From positions 7,923,261 to 7,987,260 of the forward strand of contig NC_041002.1 in the NCBI RefSeq assembly GCF_004193775.1: a stretch of DNA of 64,000 bases, given 5' to 3'. The translations under genes and the position numbers were made by a program. This stretch comes from Glycine soja (lineage: Eukaryota > Streptophyta > Magnoliopsida > Fabales > Fabaceae). The notes beneath the pieces are model-generated. The model worked only from the letters and a program-made list of their open reading frames with translations. It had not been told where the DNA came from and ran no database searches. Below are positions 22,845 through 34,731 of the stretch, piece by piece (the stretch's first letter is position 1; each line of letters begins with the position of its first letter).

Positions 22845-23540
22845 TTGCAATGTATTTTCACACTGTTAATGACTACGTCGTCATGCCTGCAGTAAGGATC
22901 CAATCCAATTTCTTATTTAGTATAACTTCATAATGTACATCATCAACAATCCACAATGTACCTACAAAGGATGTTCTAACTCTGATAACTTTTACAGGAA
23001 ATGAGACATCAAAGAGTGACCGAAGATAGCCAACATCTACTTAGGGGAGTAACTAGTTCCTTTAAGCTTGCAGTCCTAACTGCACTAATGGGAGTTAGTG
23101 GAGCAGGGAATACAACTTTAATGAATGTTTTAGCAGGGAAAGACTAGTGGCTACATTGAAGGAGATATTACAATGTCTGGGTTCCCAAACAACCAACAAA
23201 CCTTTTGAAGATTCTTTGCTTACTGTCAACAAACTATATTCATTTACCCCAACTTACTCTGCCTACCTCCGGTTACCAAAAGAAGTTAGCAAGGATGAAA
23301 AAATAGTAACTACTCAGCATTAGAGTATCTTTTGATTGTTGTCTTAATAATGATTCATAGAAAGGTGAACTTAAAATTTCAATTATTTTTTCTTTTCAAC
23401 ATTTTCTGGACCAATTCATGGATTTGGTAGAGTTACATAAACTGAAGGATGATATAGTTGAGCTTCCAGGAGTTACAGGGTTGTCAACTGAACAAAGAAA
23501 GAGGTTGACCATCACTGTTGAGTTACATTCTATTTCTGAA
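22845..23540 (+). pseudogene. Captured fragment of a PDR-type (ABCG) ABC transporter gene
   Basis: Two exons flank an intron (donor after 22888, acceptor before 22999). The first ends TVNDYVVMPA and the second gives [30 protein letters not shown], then after a two-base loss GYIEGDITMSGFPNNQ, and further on SAYLRLPKEVSKDEK. A last open piece (23418-23540) has [18 protein letters not shown], the signature loop of the second nucleotide-binding domain. In a full PDR transporter this domain burns ATP to pump compounds across the plasma membrane. Here the Walker A lysine is asparagine (GAGNTT), there are several stops, and both membrane domains are absent. It is cargo of the CACTA element, read in the same direction as that element's left-to-right axis. 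Confidence 0.9.
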
Positions 23541-24032
23541 GCTTCCTTTCAAAAACAAAAAATAGATACCTGCCTTGAAACCTTTATCCATCTCTACAGA
23601 TGCATTAATTTCCATTGTTATGCATTTGGGTTTTCGAAATTAAATAAATACTAGTAGCATGCATATTTGTTAACATATATGCGCTTTATGCATAATTTTT
23701 CCCTCAATAGTTTTCACCAACTATAGAGAAACCATGTACATTCAACAACTATGGACAATACAACCAATGAGTCAAAAAATAGATCTTTGTTGGGGGTCAC
23801 AACATCCCACAATGTTCAGGGAAACACAAATTTACAACACAAACGCCAAAAAGTTTTTAGCTTTTGCTTCACAATGGAACTGTGTTGCAAGCTCTGAGCC
23901 TCAATGTCTAAACTTAGACCAATTAAAGCACTAATGAAACCCATTATACTTTCTTATGTAAACATTCATTCAGCGTTTGAGGAAAACCTACAGTGTTTGA
24001 AGAGTTACTTGTACGACGACCTAACATGCACT

Positions 24033-24180
24033 TTCGATTGGAAAAAGGGTTTAAGGGAGAAAGTGGTTCACCATCGATGGGAAAAGGGGTTTCAAGGAGA
24101 AATTATGTGGTTCACTATGGATGGGAAAATGGGTTTCAGGGAGAGAGTACGTGCTTGACTTTCGATGGGAAAAGTGGTTG
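24033..24180 (+). repeat. Minisatellite of about 40-44 bp, four units
   Basis: Units begin near 24033, 24073, 24117 and 24161 and share CGATGGGAAAAGGGGTTTC followed by AGGGAGA and GTGGTTCAC-like stretches. The units lie inside the CACTA element, between the captured gene fragment and the right subterminal repeats. Confidence 0.75.
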
Positions 24181-24614
24181 ACGGTAGCTAGAGTGGTTGG
24201 CGACAGTTATTGGTTTAGGGAGAGATAGTCGGGTTTCACCTAGAGTGGTTGACAGACCTCGAGCAATTAAAGGGAGAGACTAGCTAGGGTACAAGATGGA
24301 GGAGCGGCTAGGTAGATTGTTTGAATATGGCCGTTGGATAGTAGTTCATCGTAAGGGGCCAAACGGGACGCAATTAAAGGGGTCTACAAAGACGAACTTT
24401 CCTCATAACCGTCGTTGTGTTATTTCATGTTAATTACGATATTTCCACCAAGCTACATTCTAAGACGGTTGTTAGTGACCAACTTAGAATGTGCGACGTA
24501 GAATACAATTTAGTCCCCCAAATTACAAAATTGCCACCACCTCCTATACTAAAATGATTCTTCAGAACCGTCTTAGATAACGCGTTGTAGATAACCGCTT
24601 TTGTAGTAGTGCTT

Positions 24615-25516
24615 CACTTACAAAAAACATAGCATATCACAAAGCAATATAAGAAGGCACACAAAACCCTACACATATTGCTCACTAAGATGGATTGCAT
24701 GTGGCTGATTATGTTGTTGATTGCCTCTCTCCCGCTAGACTTTAAAGAAAAAGACTTTTAAATTACTCATTACGGAATATAGTGACATTACTCCTTAATG
24801 TATTTAGTGTCCGACCCACATTTACTTAAAATATAATTAAAATATTTTTATTTATATATAATAAATATAATAATAATATTTGATAAAATGTATAATTATA
24901 TAACTAATAATATAGGTATATACGTATAGCATTGCGGGTTTGGAGTCAGGGACAAGAGACTAAATACCCAAACTCATCCCATATTAAAGTCGTATTTTTT
25001 GTTAATGTCTAGACAGGATTTGACGACTATCCATAGCTTCAATTCGTATTATATCACATATTTAAAACTAACTCCCAGCCACTTTGGAACTCCATCCCTT
25101 GTAGGGACAAATCCAATAGTGTATTATAGGGAGGGGGAAATTTATTTTGACACAATTATGTAAATATCTAACTTCTAATAAATAATTATTTAATAAATAA
25201 TATGTTTAACAAAAATATTTATTAATAATTTTATGTGTAAATTTAGATATATAATCTATTACTAGAAAAAAAGTATATATCAACTAAAAAATTTACTTTA
25301 TTATACATTTTTATTTATTAGTACTTTTTTTCATATACACATAGAGGATACTAAGAGAGGGAGGGCCAAGGCCCTTGTTGGCCCCCCGGATCCGTCATTG
25401 ATCCCAAGCCACCTTGAAGAGAGTGCACGGGTTTCCTAGGTGTATATCAAAGATTTTAATGTTATCCACATGTGTGTGATCTCTTATTTCCAAAATGAAG
25501 ACAGAATGTGTTAACT
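24615..25516. other. No gene; AT-rich spacer
   Basis: Nothing coding was seen. Short G-rich patches at 24935-24990 and 25355-25400 look like pieces of other repeats but could not be assigned. Confidence 0.4.
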
Positions 25517-25800
25517 CACTACTATAAAAAAAATGTCTTTTTGATCTGCAATGGTTATATAAAAATGGTTTTAAAAAAATGATGGTGACATTTTTGTAAT
25601 TAACGGACGTTGTTAACGACAGTTTTTGAAAAAATCATCATTGAGACTCGTTGGTCAAGGACAATTTTTCTAAGACCATAGTCGTTTTGTAGTTAACAGG
25701 TGTCATTAACGATTGTTTTTGGAAAAACCATCATTGAGACTCGTTGGTCAAAGACGATTTTTCTAAAACTGTTGTCGTTTTCTTGTGTAAAAACACAGGT
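25517..25800 (+). mobile_element. CACTA-like left end without a matching right end
   Basis: It starts CACTACTATAAAAAAA and continues with two diverged copies of a unit of about 112 bp containing TCATTGAGACTCGTTGGTCA and the ACGG/AACGAC-rich wording of subterminal CACTA repeats. No opposite-strand partner end (TAGTAGTG) was found downstream before the SINE or the next copia element, so this is a truncated end or one whose partner lies outside what I could recognise. Confidence 0.5.
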
Positions 25801-26478
25801 TTTCATGAAAACCTTCATTGTCTTACTCTCACTCCGAACTTCATTGTCTTAATCTCACTCTGAAGCTTTGTGCCTTGAAACACTTCATTGTTGTGCCCAA
25901 GCCTCGCTGCCCTAATACTTGTCAGTGTTGCACCGTCGTGGTTTGTCCCTTGTGTCATCGTGCCGCACCACCACTGTCATCATCTAGCTTGGGTCACCGT
26001 CAACGAACAAGCTGTGAACCCTAACTCTCGCATTTGCCTTTGCCACGTCGCGACATCGAAGGTAAGAACCCAAAATAGTATATTGCATAAACTAGGTAAA
26101 AGGCTTCAATGATATATGTTCCGTAATTGTATGCTTCTGTGTGCAGCATGTATATTTTGGGAATACATTCTAAGTGGAGAGTACAAATCAAAGGATCAAA
26201 GTTGATAACAATGTAGACTCACCTTATATATTGAGCTAAATACATCATGGCTCACCTTGAAGTCTATCATAATTACAGAAACTTGTTAGTTCTCATAAAA
26301 AACAATAATCTTGAAAGTTAAAATACATTCACATAATATTTACTCTATGTTTGGTTGGTTAGTTGTGAATACTAGTGTTTTCATTTTAATATATGGTAAA
26401 GTTGCTCTTCAAATGATTGACCCTGACCTAAAATGTAATGCCAACCTAAAAGTTCATGATAAGAATTGGGCTGAAGTC

Positions 26479-26535
<57 letters not shown>

Positions 26536-27954
26536 GGTGTGTTATGAAGATATATTTTAGAATGAGGCAGACAATGACCCTTTTAGTCCTTGCTGATTGA
26601 CACACTTGTGCACATTCATTGGTTGCGCTTACATGGGTTTTTCTGTCTTAATTTCTCTGTGTATATTTCCAAGAGAACAAATAATTAAATTGTGTTTAAA
26701 TCTCTGAATTCACTTATCACTCTTCTTATGTGTCGTATCTCCTATCTGAGTATCATGAGTGCTTCCAGGCTAATAATTGACCTTTCAGTGGATAATGTCG
26801 TAAAAGTATTTGGATTTTAGAATCATTTGTTACTTTGTTACCATTGGTAAATCATGGCATTGTTGGGTCCTTAGTTAGCCACTTATCTTAACCGCAAATA
26901 TTTTATGTGACGGCACTGCTTTTTTTCTTCTTATTTTAGTGTGATATATATATTAATTTTCTTATTTTTTTCTGTTTCGGTAGGGTCCATCATATAGAAG
27001 GTTTTACTCCCATATTTGTCCATATGTATGAGTTGGATAATTAACTAGTTAGTGCACTAAACATCAGCGCATGCTTGCCCTTTTGATGTAAACATGTAAT
27101 ATAAGTTGAAGTTGAACACAGCAATCTGGAAGATGCAATTAATTATATCCCTATTAGATGTATAATCTACAATGGCTGGATATTAATGGAAAAAATGGCC
27201 TTCCCATGTATAGCCAGTCCTCTTTAAAATCATATTCTTTAAAATGTTCAGCTTAGCTCCTCTTTAAGGTGATAAACGTGTCTCTTAATTTAAGCGATTG
27301 ATAATGCCCTATAACCCAATTACAGCTCAAGAAAAAACTTCAAAACTATATATATAAAGCAGTGGAAGAATATAATATTATGTACAATATAATTGACTTC
27401 TTGATCAATTTGGTCCCACTTCCTGAAAATTTTGAATTGTTATAGCCTCGAGTAGTGGAATTAATTTCAGGAAGACCTGACAATATGGTAAGCACCAAAT
27501 GTGTATTACTATTATGAAGAATGTCTTTCAAAAAAAAAAAATGCTACAGCTTTGGTCCAAAGAATAATGAACTAGACAAAGTAAAATGTTACTTGAACCC
27601 ACCAACTTGAAAGCCATGCCAGAATCTGACTTTTGGAACATGAAGTTGTTTGAGCTTTTTTCTTTTGACATCTAGCATAAATAAGTGATTGCCGCAGATT
27701 TTGTCACTGGTTTGAGATGAAGGACTTGACACTGGTCAGCAAGGACTTCATTGATGGAATTTTGACAATGACTTTGATTGTTTCTTCTTCTTTTAGTAAA
27801 CTAGGAAGAATTTTTCATCTCATTTACAAGATTTGGGTGCTAAACAAATAATTAAAAATCCTGACTATCGTTTTAATTTTTTTCAAATCCTTGTTTTATT
27901 TTTTTCTACTTTCCCTCCAATGTTTTATTTATAGTGCTAGATTTCTCCTGTAGC
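25801..27954. other. No convincing gene; AT-rich
   Basis: A GC-richer patch at 25810-26060 ending in a good splice donor (GAAGGTAAG, around 26057) resembles a transcribed leader exon, but its open frames match nothing I know. The rest is AT-rich spacer. Confidence 0.35.
26482..26532. repeat. (AT)n microsatellite
   Basis: About 25 uninterrupted AT units. Confidence 0.95.
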
Positions 27955-28126
27955 TGCTGAGGGCGAGCCCTGGTGCAGCGGTAAAGTTGTGCCTTGGTGA
28001 CTTGTTGGTCATGGGTTCGAATCCGGAAACAGTCTCTCTGCATATGTAAGGGTAAGGCTGCGTACAACATCCCTCCCCCATACCTTCGCATAGCGAAGAG
28101 CCTCTTGGCAATGGGATACGTAATTT
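27955..28126 (+). mobile_element. tRNA-derived SINE with 14-bp target duplication
   Basis: The head GGGCGAGCCCTGGTGCAGCGGT contains an A-box (TGGTGCAGCGGT) and GGTTCGAATCC follows as a B-box, the internal promoter of RNA polymerase III. The body with GTAAGGCTGCGTACAACATCC and CCTCCCCCATACC is the conserved core of plant Au-like SINEs. Both sides carry the same 14 bases, ATTTCTCCTGTAGC (27941-27954 and 28127-28140), which shows insertion by target-primed reverse transcription. The tail is short and T-rich. The promoter boxes look intact, and the perfect duplication suggests a fairly recent insertion. Confidence 0.9.
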
Positions 28127-28140
28127 ATTTCTCCTGTAGC

Positions 28141-29202
28141 CAATTGAAAATGTCCAACAACACAATCTTCAAATCTTCATGTGTCTCTGACTACAATAGA
28201 AACATACAACATTCATGCATACAGCTCTAGTGTCTTATCTATGCTCGAGGCCGCACCAAATGATGAAGTTGCTTGCTGATTGATTTAGCAGTTACTTGGT
28301 CATTCTCAGCATATAGAATCCAGAAAGGTTAGTCAAACCTAACTTCTACTATATGAAATTTCGTATTCAACAGAATGTTAAAAACCCTCATGTAGTCTTT
28401 GTCCAATTTCTGTACTAACCTTCAAAACTACGTAGCCTGTTTTCAGTTTTCAAGCGAGGCTTGTCTTTGAGGTTGTTCTAACCTGCAAAACATGAATAGC
28501 ATTATCATCTAATATATGTAGTTTACCAGTAGTTTCTTAAAATTTGACTTTGATTTAATGCATGACAACATTTATTGTTATCTGTATATAGTAGGGGAAG
28601 ATTCGGGTCAATCTAATCCTGAAAAAAGATTTCACAAATATATACTTTTTTTAAAAAAATTAAATGACATGGGAGGAAAAATTTTACGATCTACCTCTAA
28701 ATAAGATTCGGGTCAATCTAGTATCATTTATTCTTGCTTCTGTTCAGTGCAATTTTTTATCTTTGTGAACTCCAATCATGTTATACCTCTTAGTATAGAC
28801 CCAGGGATTAATTGCTGATGGCAAGCATTCAAGTTTAGGTAATTTAGGGCTTTGGGATTCTATCAGTTTTAACACTAATGTTTGTTAGATTTTCTTCACT
28901 GTCATCCAATAACTTTTTTGTCCATTCCAAGTTTGTGGTTTGTTTGTCTGCTTAGTGTATGTTTGCTTGTCTTCTAAGACTTTAATCATGCAATAAATAG
29001 GCATCACGCCTAAATTAATCCTTTTAACATGAAATAAACTAATTGTATACCTGTTATTTTTAAAAAAATTAGGATTATCAAATTATAATAACCAAAAAAA
29101 TATCTTATATTACAGGATAACTAAAATATCACAACTAAATTAACCATTGTATTGTTAAAAAAATGATTAAATAAAATCAAATTGCTATTTTTAGTTTTCT
29201 AT
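28141..29202. other. No gene; AT-rich spacer
   Basis: No coding signal, repeat or RNA gene was recognised in this stretch. Confidence 0.4.
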
Positions 29203-29688
29203 TGCGGGATCTGGAGTCATGAAAACCAAACAGAGAGTAAGTGACTCCTTGGTGGAAAAACAAAGCACATAGCCTTTGGGAGGATTGGTACAAGGGAGTA
29301 AGATCCAGAAAATGTTACAATTAATGTCTCATGTGAGAGACATGTGACTTATGTAGGGACTAATAATTAAGGGCTAAATTGTAGTTTGGTTAATTAGGAG
29401 AAGTTTCTGGAGGTAACTCCTACTTGATGGGAGTAGTGGAATAAGGTCCCCTTCCTCACAGAAACATGTTTTCTCTCACCCATAGCCATCACGAAGTAGA
29501 GACAGACAGAAAGGTCTAAGGAAGTAAGAAAGTGAAATCTTATTTCTCTCCTCTTGAAGGAAATCTTCCTATGGAGAAATGTACTCATTATCTGTGTTTA
29601 TTAATTTATTGTTTATGAGAATCATAGGTTTCTAGATCCCGTTGGTTTTCTATAATTGATAATCTAGCAAACCCTTAAAGTTTTTACA
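29203..29688 (+). repeat. 5' LTR of the decayed copia element
   Basis: The end (TTTTTACA) is fixed by the primer site that follows. The start is placed at TGCGGGATCTGG because the text changes character there, but without a second LTR copy it remains an estimate. Confidence 0.5.
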
Positions 29689-29690
29689 TG

Positions 29691-29702
29691 TGATATCAGA
29701 GC
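29691..29702 (+). other. Primer binding site, initiator tRNA-Met type
   Basis: TGATATCAGAGC, one base different from the usual TGGTATCAGAGC of copia elements, lies two bases after the LTR end. Confidence 0.8.
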
Positions 29703-30961
29703 ATGTGTTATGAAATTTATGATTCTCCAAGAATGATTTAATTTCTCCCAATTATGCATGAACCCTAATTATGAAATTTAGGGATTTTTTTTTGCTGCAA
29801 GTATGAAATCTTATATTGAAAAGGGTATGAATGCATAAAATTATATTATTTTGATTGCATTCAATGAAGAAAAACTTATTCTATTTGTACGTAGTAGGTA
29901 CTTTGAATTATATATATTAAATTTGGAGAAAGATTTCAAATTTATCTTTTTGTGCTATCTAATTTAATTTGATTATAATGACTGGTGTTGGTTTTTCCTT
30001 TAATGTATATTGAATGTGAAAAAAGCCATTAGCGCTGCCTACTTTTATTTCTAATGAAGCATCCGACGATCATTAATGTGTAGTTTCAATTCCAATTCAT
30101 GGAAAAGTTGCGACTGTACGTAAGTTCGTTGCACTGGAGTGGAAGGGAATTTTTGGAAATTGCTATTTTCAACCCTTTTTTTGTTATTTTCAATCCCACT
30201 TGCTCATTTTTTTCCAAATATTATTGTTGAATGTCATTAAAGGATTGGAAGTTTATGTCTTAGAATTAAGTTAACGTGAATGCTTTGAAATTGTCGGTAG
30301 CAATAAATATGTATATGCTACATATTTGCTTGAACGTGTTTGAATGCAAAACACAAATAAATGTGAATATTATTTTGTGGTCTGGAATGAAATTAATAGA
30401 ATGGCTATGAATTGTTAATAACAATAATGATGTGCAGGCCATATATTTGGTTGGAATTAAATGTATGTTGAATTTGTTAGTCATCAAAGTGGCCAAATTT
30501 ATAAGGTTATTTAATTCCAAATTAACGATTATTTCAATTACTCATAGAATAATGGATGCTAAATTATATGATTATTGGTTTATGGGTAATTGAAATTCAT
30601 TGTTATGAGGCATTTATGGATCGCCCAAAGGTTGATTAGTTGTTCTTATAATTAATGAATATAATTGTAGGCGATTTGTGTGTATCATTAGTTTTATTTA
30701 TATGCCCAAAGGAAATAGATACTACTAATTGGTGCATATTTAATTGCCAAATAATGTTAAGAATTTTTATTAGCATCATCATGTTTGTATGTTATGTGTT
30801 GGTGTATCACCTAAAGGAGAACATCAATATACATTGATTGTTATCTGAATGAATCATATGTATAACATATATTTTATGTCTCAAAACACTTATGTGAACT
30901 TTATTATGTAATACATGTTCTCAATTCACTGAATTCTTATGTATCATTTATGCAAATTTGA

Positions 30962-31760
30962 ATGGGCTTAACTTCTCTTACTGAAATGAGCAAGTCCAAT
31001 TTCACCTCGGTGTTTTGGATCATGATCTTGCTATGTTGGAAGAGAAATTTGTTACTATTATTGATGCTAGTAGCAATGAAGAGAAAATTCATTATAAAGC
31101 TTGGGAAAGATCTAACAGACTCAGCCTAATGTTGATGAGAATGGCTGTTGCAAACAGTATTAAGACAACTCTCCCTAAAATTGAAAGTGCTAAAAGGTTT
31201 ATGGGGTTAGTCGGAGAGCGCTCTCAAACAGCTAATAAGTCTGTTTCTGGGACATTAACGAGTACATTGACCACCATGAAGTTTGATGGTTCACGTACTA
31301 TGTATGAACATGTCATTGAGATAACAAACATTGCAGCAAGACTTAAGACCTTGGGAATGGATGTGAATGAGAACTTTCTTGTTCAATTTATTCTAAACTC
31401 ATTACCGTCTGAGTATGGCCCGTTCCAAATGAGCTATAATACCATGAAAGATAAATGGAATGTGCACAAATTGCACAATATGTTAGTTCAGGAAGAAACG
31501 AGGCTTAAGAATCAAGGAAGTCACTCAGTCCATTATGTAAGCCACCAAGGGAATCAAGGAGCTGGGAATAAATTTATGAAAAAACATGATAAAGGCAAAT
31601 GGTCATTAAAGATCAATGACAACTTTTTGCAAATCCAGAAGAAGGTAATAATTGTCAATTTTGTAGGAAATCAGGACATTTCCAAAAGGATTGCCTAAAG
31701 TGTAAGTCTTGGTTTGAAAAGAATGGTGATCTTAATGCTCATGTATATTTTGAATCAAAC
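30962..31760 (+). pseudogene. copia gag (UBN2 type)
   Basis: An ATG at 30962 opens with MGLTSLTEMSKSNF, shifts frame near 31000, and then reads openly to 31698. The open part holds KRFMGLVGERSQTANKS, TLTTMKFDGSRTMYEH and FILNSLPSEYGPFQMSYNT, all standard for the copia gag UBN2 domain. A knuckle-like CQFCRKSGH-type sequence follows near 31655-31700 in another frame. It would have formed the particle core. The frame changes near both ends make it a pseudogene. Confidence 0.85.
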
Positions 31761-32049
31761 TTAATTGAAGTATAATACATGGTGAATTGATTCTGGATGT
31801 ATGACTCGTCTTTCTAATACGATGCATGGATTCCTTACCATTCAAACCATAAGCCCAAATGAGAAGTTCATCTTCATGGGGAATAGAGTGAAACTCCAAT
31901 GTAAGTAGTCGAGACTTATTGTTTAAAACTCTACACTGAACATCGTTTAAATTTACTAGAAACTCTTTATGTATCTAAACTTGATGTTACTGGATACTCT
32001 TTTAATTTTGGTAATGAATGTTTTAGTTTATTTAAGCATAATCATCTCA

Positions 32050-33330
32050 TTGGTATTGGTGTTCTTTGTGATGGTTTATATAAATTGAAATTAGATGGTT
32101 TGTATGTTGAAACCATTTTAACTCTGCATCATAATGTTGGCACTATACATAGTTTAGTGAATGAGCGATTTGCTTTCTTGTGGCATATACGTTTAGGTCA
32201 CATTTCTAGAGAAAGGATGGAAAGATTAATAAAGAATGAAATTCTTTCTTATCTAGATTTTACGGATTTAAATATTTGTGTGGATTGTATCAAGGGAAAA
32301 TATACAAGACATACAAAGAAATGAGCTACAAGAAGCACACAGCTTCTTGAAATTGTGCATACTGATATTTGTGGACCTTTTGATGTTAACTCGTTCGGAA
32401 AGGAAAGATACTTTGTCACCTTTATTGATCACTATTCACATTACGGTTATGTCTACTTACTGCATGAGAAATCTCAGGTAGTGAATGCCTTAGAAATTTA
32501 CTTGAATGAAGTAGAAAGACAATTAGATAGAAAGGTGAAAATTATTAGATCTAATAGAGGTGGTGAGTTTTACAGAAGATATGATGAAATTGGGCAACAC
32601 CCAAGTCCATTTGTTAAGTTTCTTCAGAAACGTGACATTTATGCGCAATACATAATGCCTGTTACACCACAACAAAATGGTGTATCAGAAAGGCGTAATA
32701 GAACTTTAATGGATATGGTTAGGAGTATGTTAATCAATTCAACTTTACCTGTATCTTTGTGGATGTATGCTTTGAAAACTGTCATGTATTTATTGAACAG
32801 AGTTCCTAGTAAGGCAGTTCCAAAGACACCTTTTGAACTATGGACAAATAGGACACCTAGTATAAGGCACCTGCATGTTTGGGGTTGCCAGGCAGAAATA
32901 AGGATTTATAATCCGTAAGAAAGAAAATTAGATGCAAAAACAATCAGTGAATATTTCGTTGGTTATCCAGAAAAGTCAAAGGAGTATATGTTTTATTGTC
33001 CTAATCATTGTATGAGAATTGTCGAAACTGGAAATGGAAGGTTCATTGAAAATGGTGAAATTAGTGGGAGTACAGTTCCATGAAAAGTGGAAATTAAAGA
33101 AGTTAGAGTGCAAGTTCCTTTAGCTTGTGCCTCTAACAATAAGGTGATTGCTCCTTCAGTTATTGTTACAAACAATAATGAAGAAGCACAACTCAATAAT
33201 GAGCCCATGATACATAATGAACCCATTGTGGAAGAACCGCAGGAAGTAGCATTAAGGAGGTCTCAAAGAAAAAGGAGATCAGCTATTTCGAATGACTATG
33301 TGGTATACCTACATGAAACATAAACAGACT
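32050..33330 (+). pseudogene. copia integrase, broken
   Basis: The zinc-binding part (32085-32324) shows LWHIRLGHISRERMERLI and CVDCIKGK, an HHCC pattern. A TGA near 32322 separates it from the catalytic core (32355-32918), which keeps the acidic residues in [17 protein letters not shown] and [10 protein letters not shown]. The frame ends at a TAA after IRIYNP; the GYF-like box (EYFVGYPEKSKEYMFYC) continues in frame after it to about 33060, and an acidic tail ends near 33320 (LRRSQRKRRSAISNDYV). It would have joined the element's DNA to the chromosome. Several stops disable it. Confidence 0.85.
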
Positions 33331-33339
33331 TAAGCGTTA

Positions 33340-34545
33340 ATGATAATCATCCAGTTTCGTTTTCACAAGCTGTAAGCTGTGATAATTTTGAGAAGTGGTT
33401 AAATGCCATGAAAGAAGAGATAAATTCCATTGAACATAATGGTGTTTGAGACCTTGTAGAATTACCAAAGGGTTGTAAGAGAGTTGGTTGTAAGTGGGTC
33501 TTCAAGTCTAAACGTGACTTTCATGACAACCTTGAACGTTACAAGGCTAAACTTGTTGCTAAGAGATTTACTCAGAAAGATAACATTGATTATAAAGAGA
33601 TATTTTCACTGGTCTCATGAAAGGATTCTTTCAGGATTATCATGGCATTAGTAGCCCATTATGACTTGGAGCTACATCAGATAGATGTGAAAAATGTCTT
33701 TCCTAATAGAGATTTAGAAGAGAATGTTTATATAGATCAACCAATGGGATTTTCAGTTGAGGGAAAGGAACACATGGTGTGCAAACTAAAGAAATCAATA
33801 TACAATCTTAAAGCAAGCTTCCTGCCAATGATATTTGAGGTTTAATGATACCATTGTTTCCTTTAGATTTAGGAAAAATACTGTTGATCGGTGTATGTAT
33901 CTGAAGATCAATGGGAGTAAGGTTTCTAATTCTGTATATTGATGATATCTTGCTTGCAACTAATGATCTTGGTCTTCTTCATGAGACTAAGAAATTTCTC
34001 ACTAGAAACTTTGAAGTGAAAGATATGGATGAGGTAAGCTATGTGATAGGGATAGAAATATTCCGTAATAGATCACAATGATTGTTAGATTTATCTCAGA
34101 AAACATATATCAATAAAGTACTAGAGAGATTTAGGATGGAAATGTGATTAGTATCACCTGTTCCAATCTAGAAAGGAGACAAATTTAGTCTCGCACAATG
34201 TCTTAGAAATGATATGGAATGAAAACAAATGGAAGTTATTTTATATGCATCAGTTGTTGTTGCATCTGAAAGCTGAATTTGCAGCATATTTTGAGGCTAC
34301 AATTTAGGCTAATTGGCTGCGAAACTTTATTTCAGGGCTTGAGATTGTCGACAGTATTGCTAGGCCGCTGAAAATGTATTGTAATAACTCTGCAGCAGTA
34401 TTTTGTAAGAACAACAAGTACTTTAAGGGTGTTAAGCATGTGGAATTGAAGTACTTTGTCGTGAAGGAATAAGTTCAGAAACAAAGAGTATCAATGAAAT
34501 AAATTAGCACAAACCTTATGATAGTTGACCCTTTAAACAAGAGAT
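33340..34545 (+). pseudogene. copia reverse transcriptase and RNase H, broken
   Basis: Segments in shifting frames give VGCKWVFKSKRDFHDNLERY (about 33485-33545), the HQIDVKNVF strand with the first catalytic aspartate (33673-33700), and LYIDDILLATND (about 33930-33965) with the paired aspartates. RNase H survives only as its last part, LKAEFAAYFEA to KYFVVKE (34265-34470), because the sequence jumps from the connection domain near 34255. Stops are frequent. Confidence 0.8.
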
Positions 34546-34731
34546 TGCAATTATAAGATTTGAGCAATATATATAACGCTACTTAAACAATATAACAAGA
34601 TACAATTATTATTATGAAGCTATAGATAAATGAATTATAGATAAACAGGCTAAGTTATCTTTTCTTTTTCTTTTTATTCAAATTATAATATTAATGATTA
34701 ATGAATTATAGATAAAATATCTGATATCTGT

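Larger units (their letters stand above)
21793..24611 (+). mobile_element. Non-autonomous CACTA (En/Spm) element carrying host gene sequence
   Basis: The ends are CACTACTAGAATAATG on the left and the complement of CACTACTACAAAAGCGG on the right. They are flanked by the 3-bp duplication CTT (21790-21792 and 24612-24614), as expected of CACTA elements. Subterminal copies of AACCGTCTTAGAAT in both orientations fill 21990-22310 and recur at 24410-24590; such arrays bind the element's own regulatory protein in known En/Spm systems. No transposase is encoded. The inside holds a PDR-type ABC transporter fragment (22845-23540), an unknown piece at 23730-23990 and a minisatellite at 24033-24180. Confidence 0.9.
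29203..34560 (+). mobile_element. Decayed Ty1/copia retrotransposon, 3' LTR not found
   Basis: In order: a probable 5' LTR (29203-29688), primer site (29691-29702), gag (30962-31760), integrase (about 32050-33320), reverse transcriptase and RNase H (33340-34540). No 3' LTR or clear polypurine tract could be recognised between 34560 and the solo LTR at 34732, so the 3' end seems lost. It is on the strand opposite to the split copia element at 6-21 kb, and its integrase and RNase H wording shows both belong to one broad copia lineage. Confidence 0.8.

Noticed and set aside
26311..26547. 78-codon frame ending in an IY repeat
   Set aside because: The tail is translated from the (AT)n microsatellite and the rest matches nothing.
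27957..28035. A functional tRNA gene
   Set aside because: A and B boxes are present, but the body is a SINE with a target duplication and no tRNA cloverleaf 3' half.
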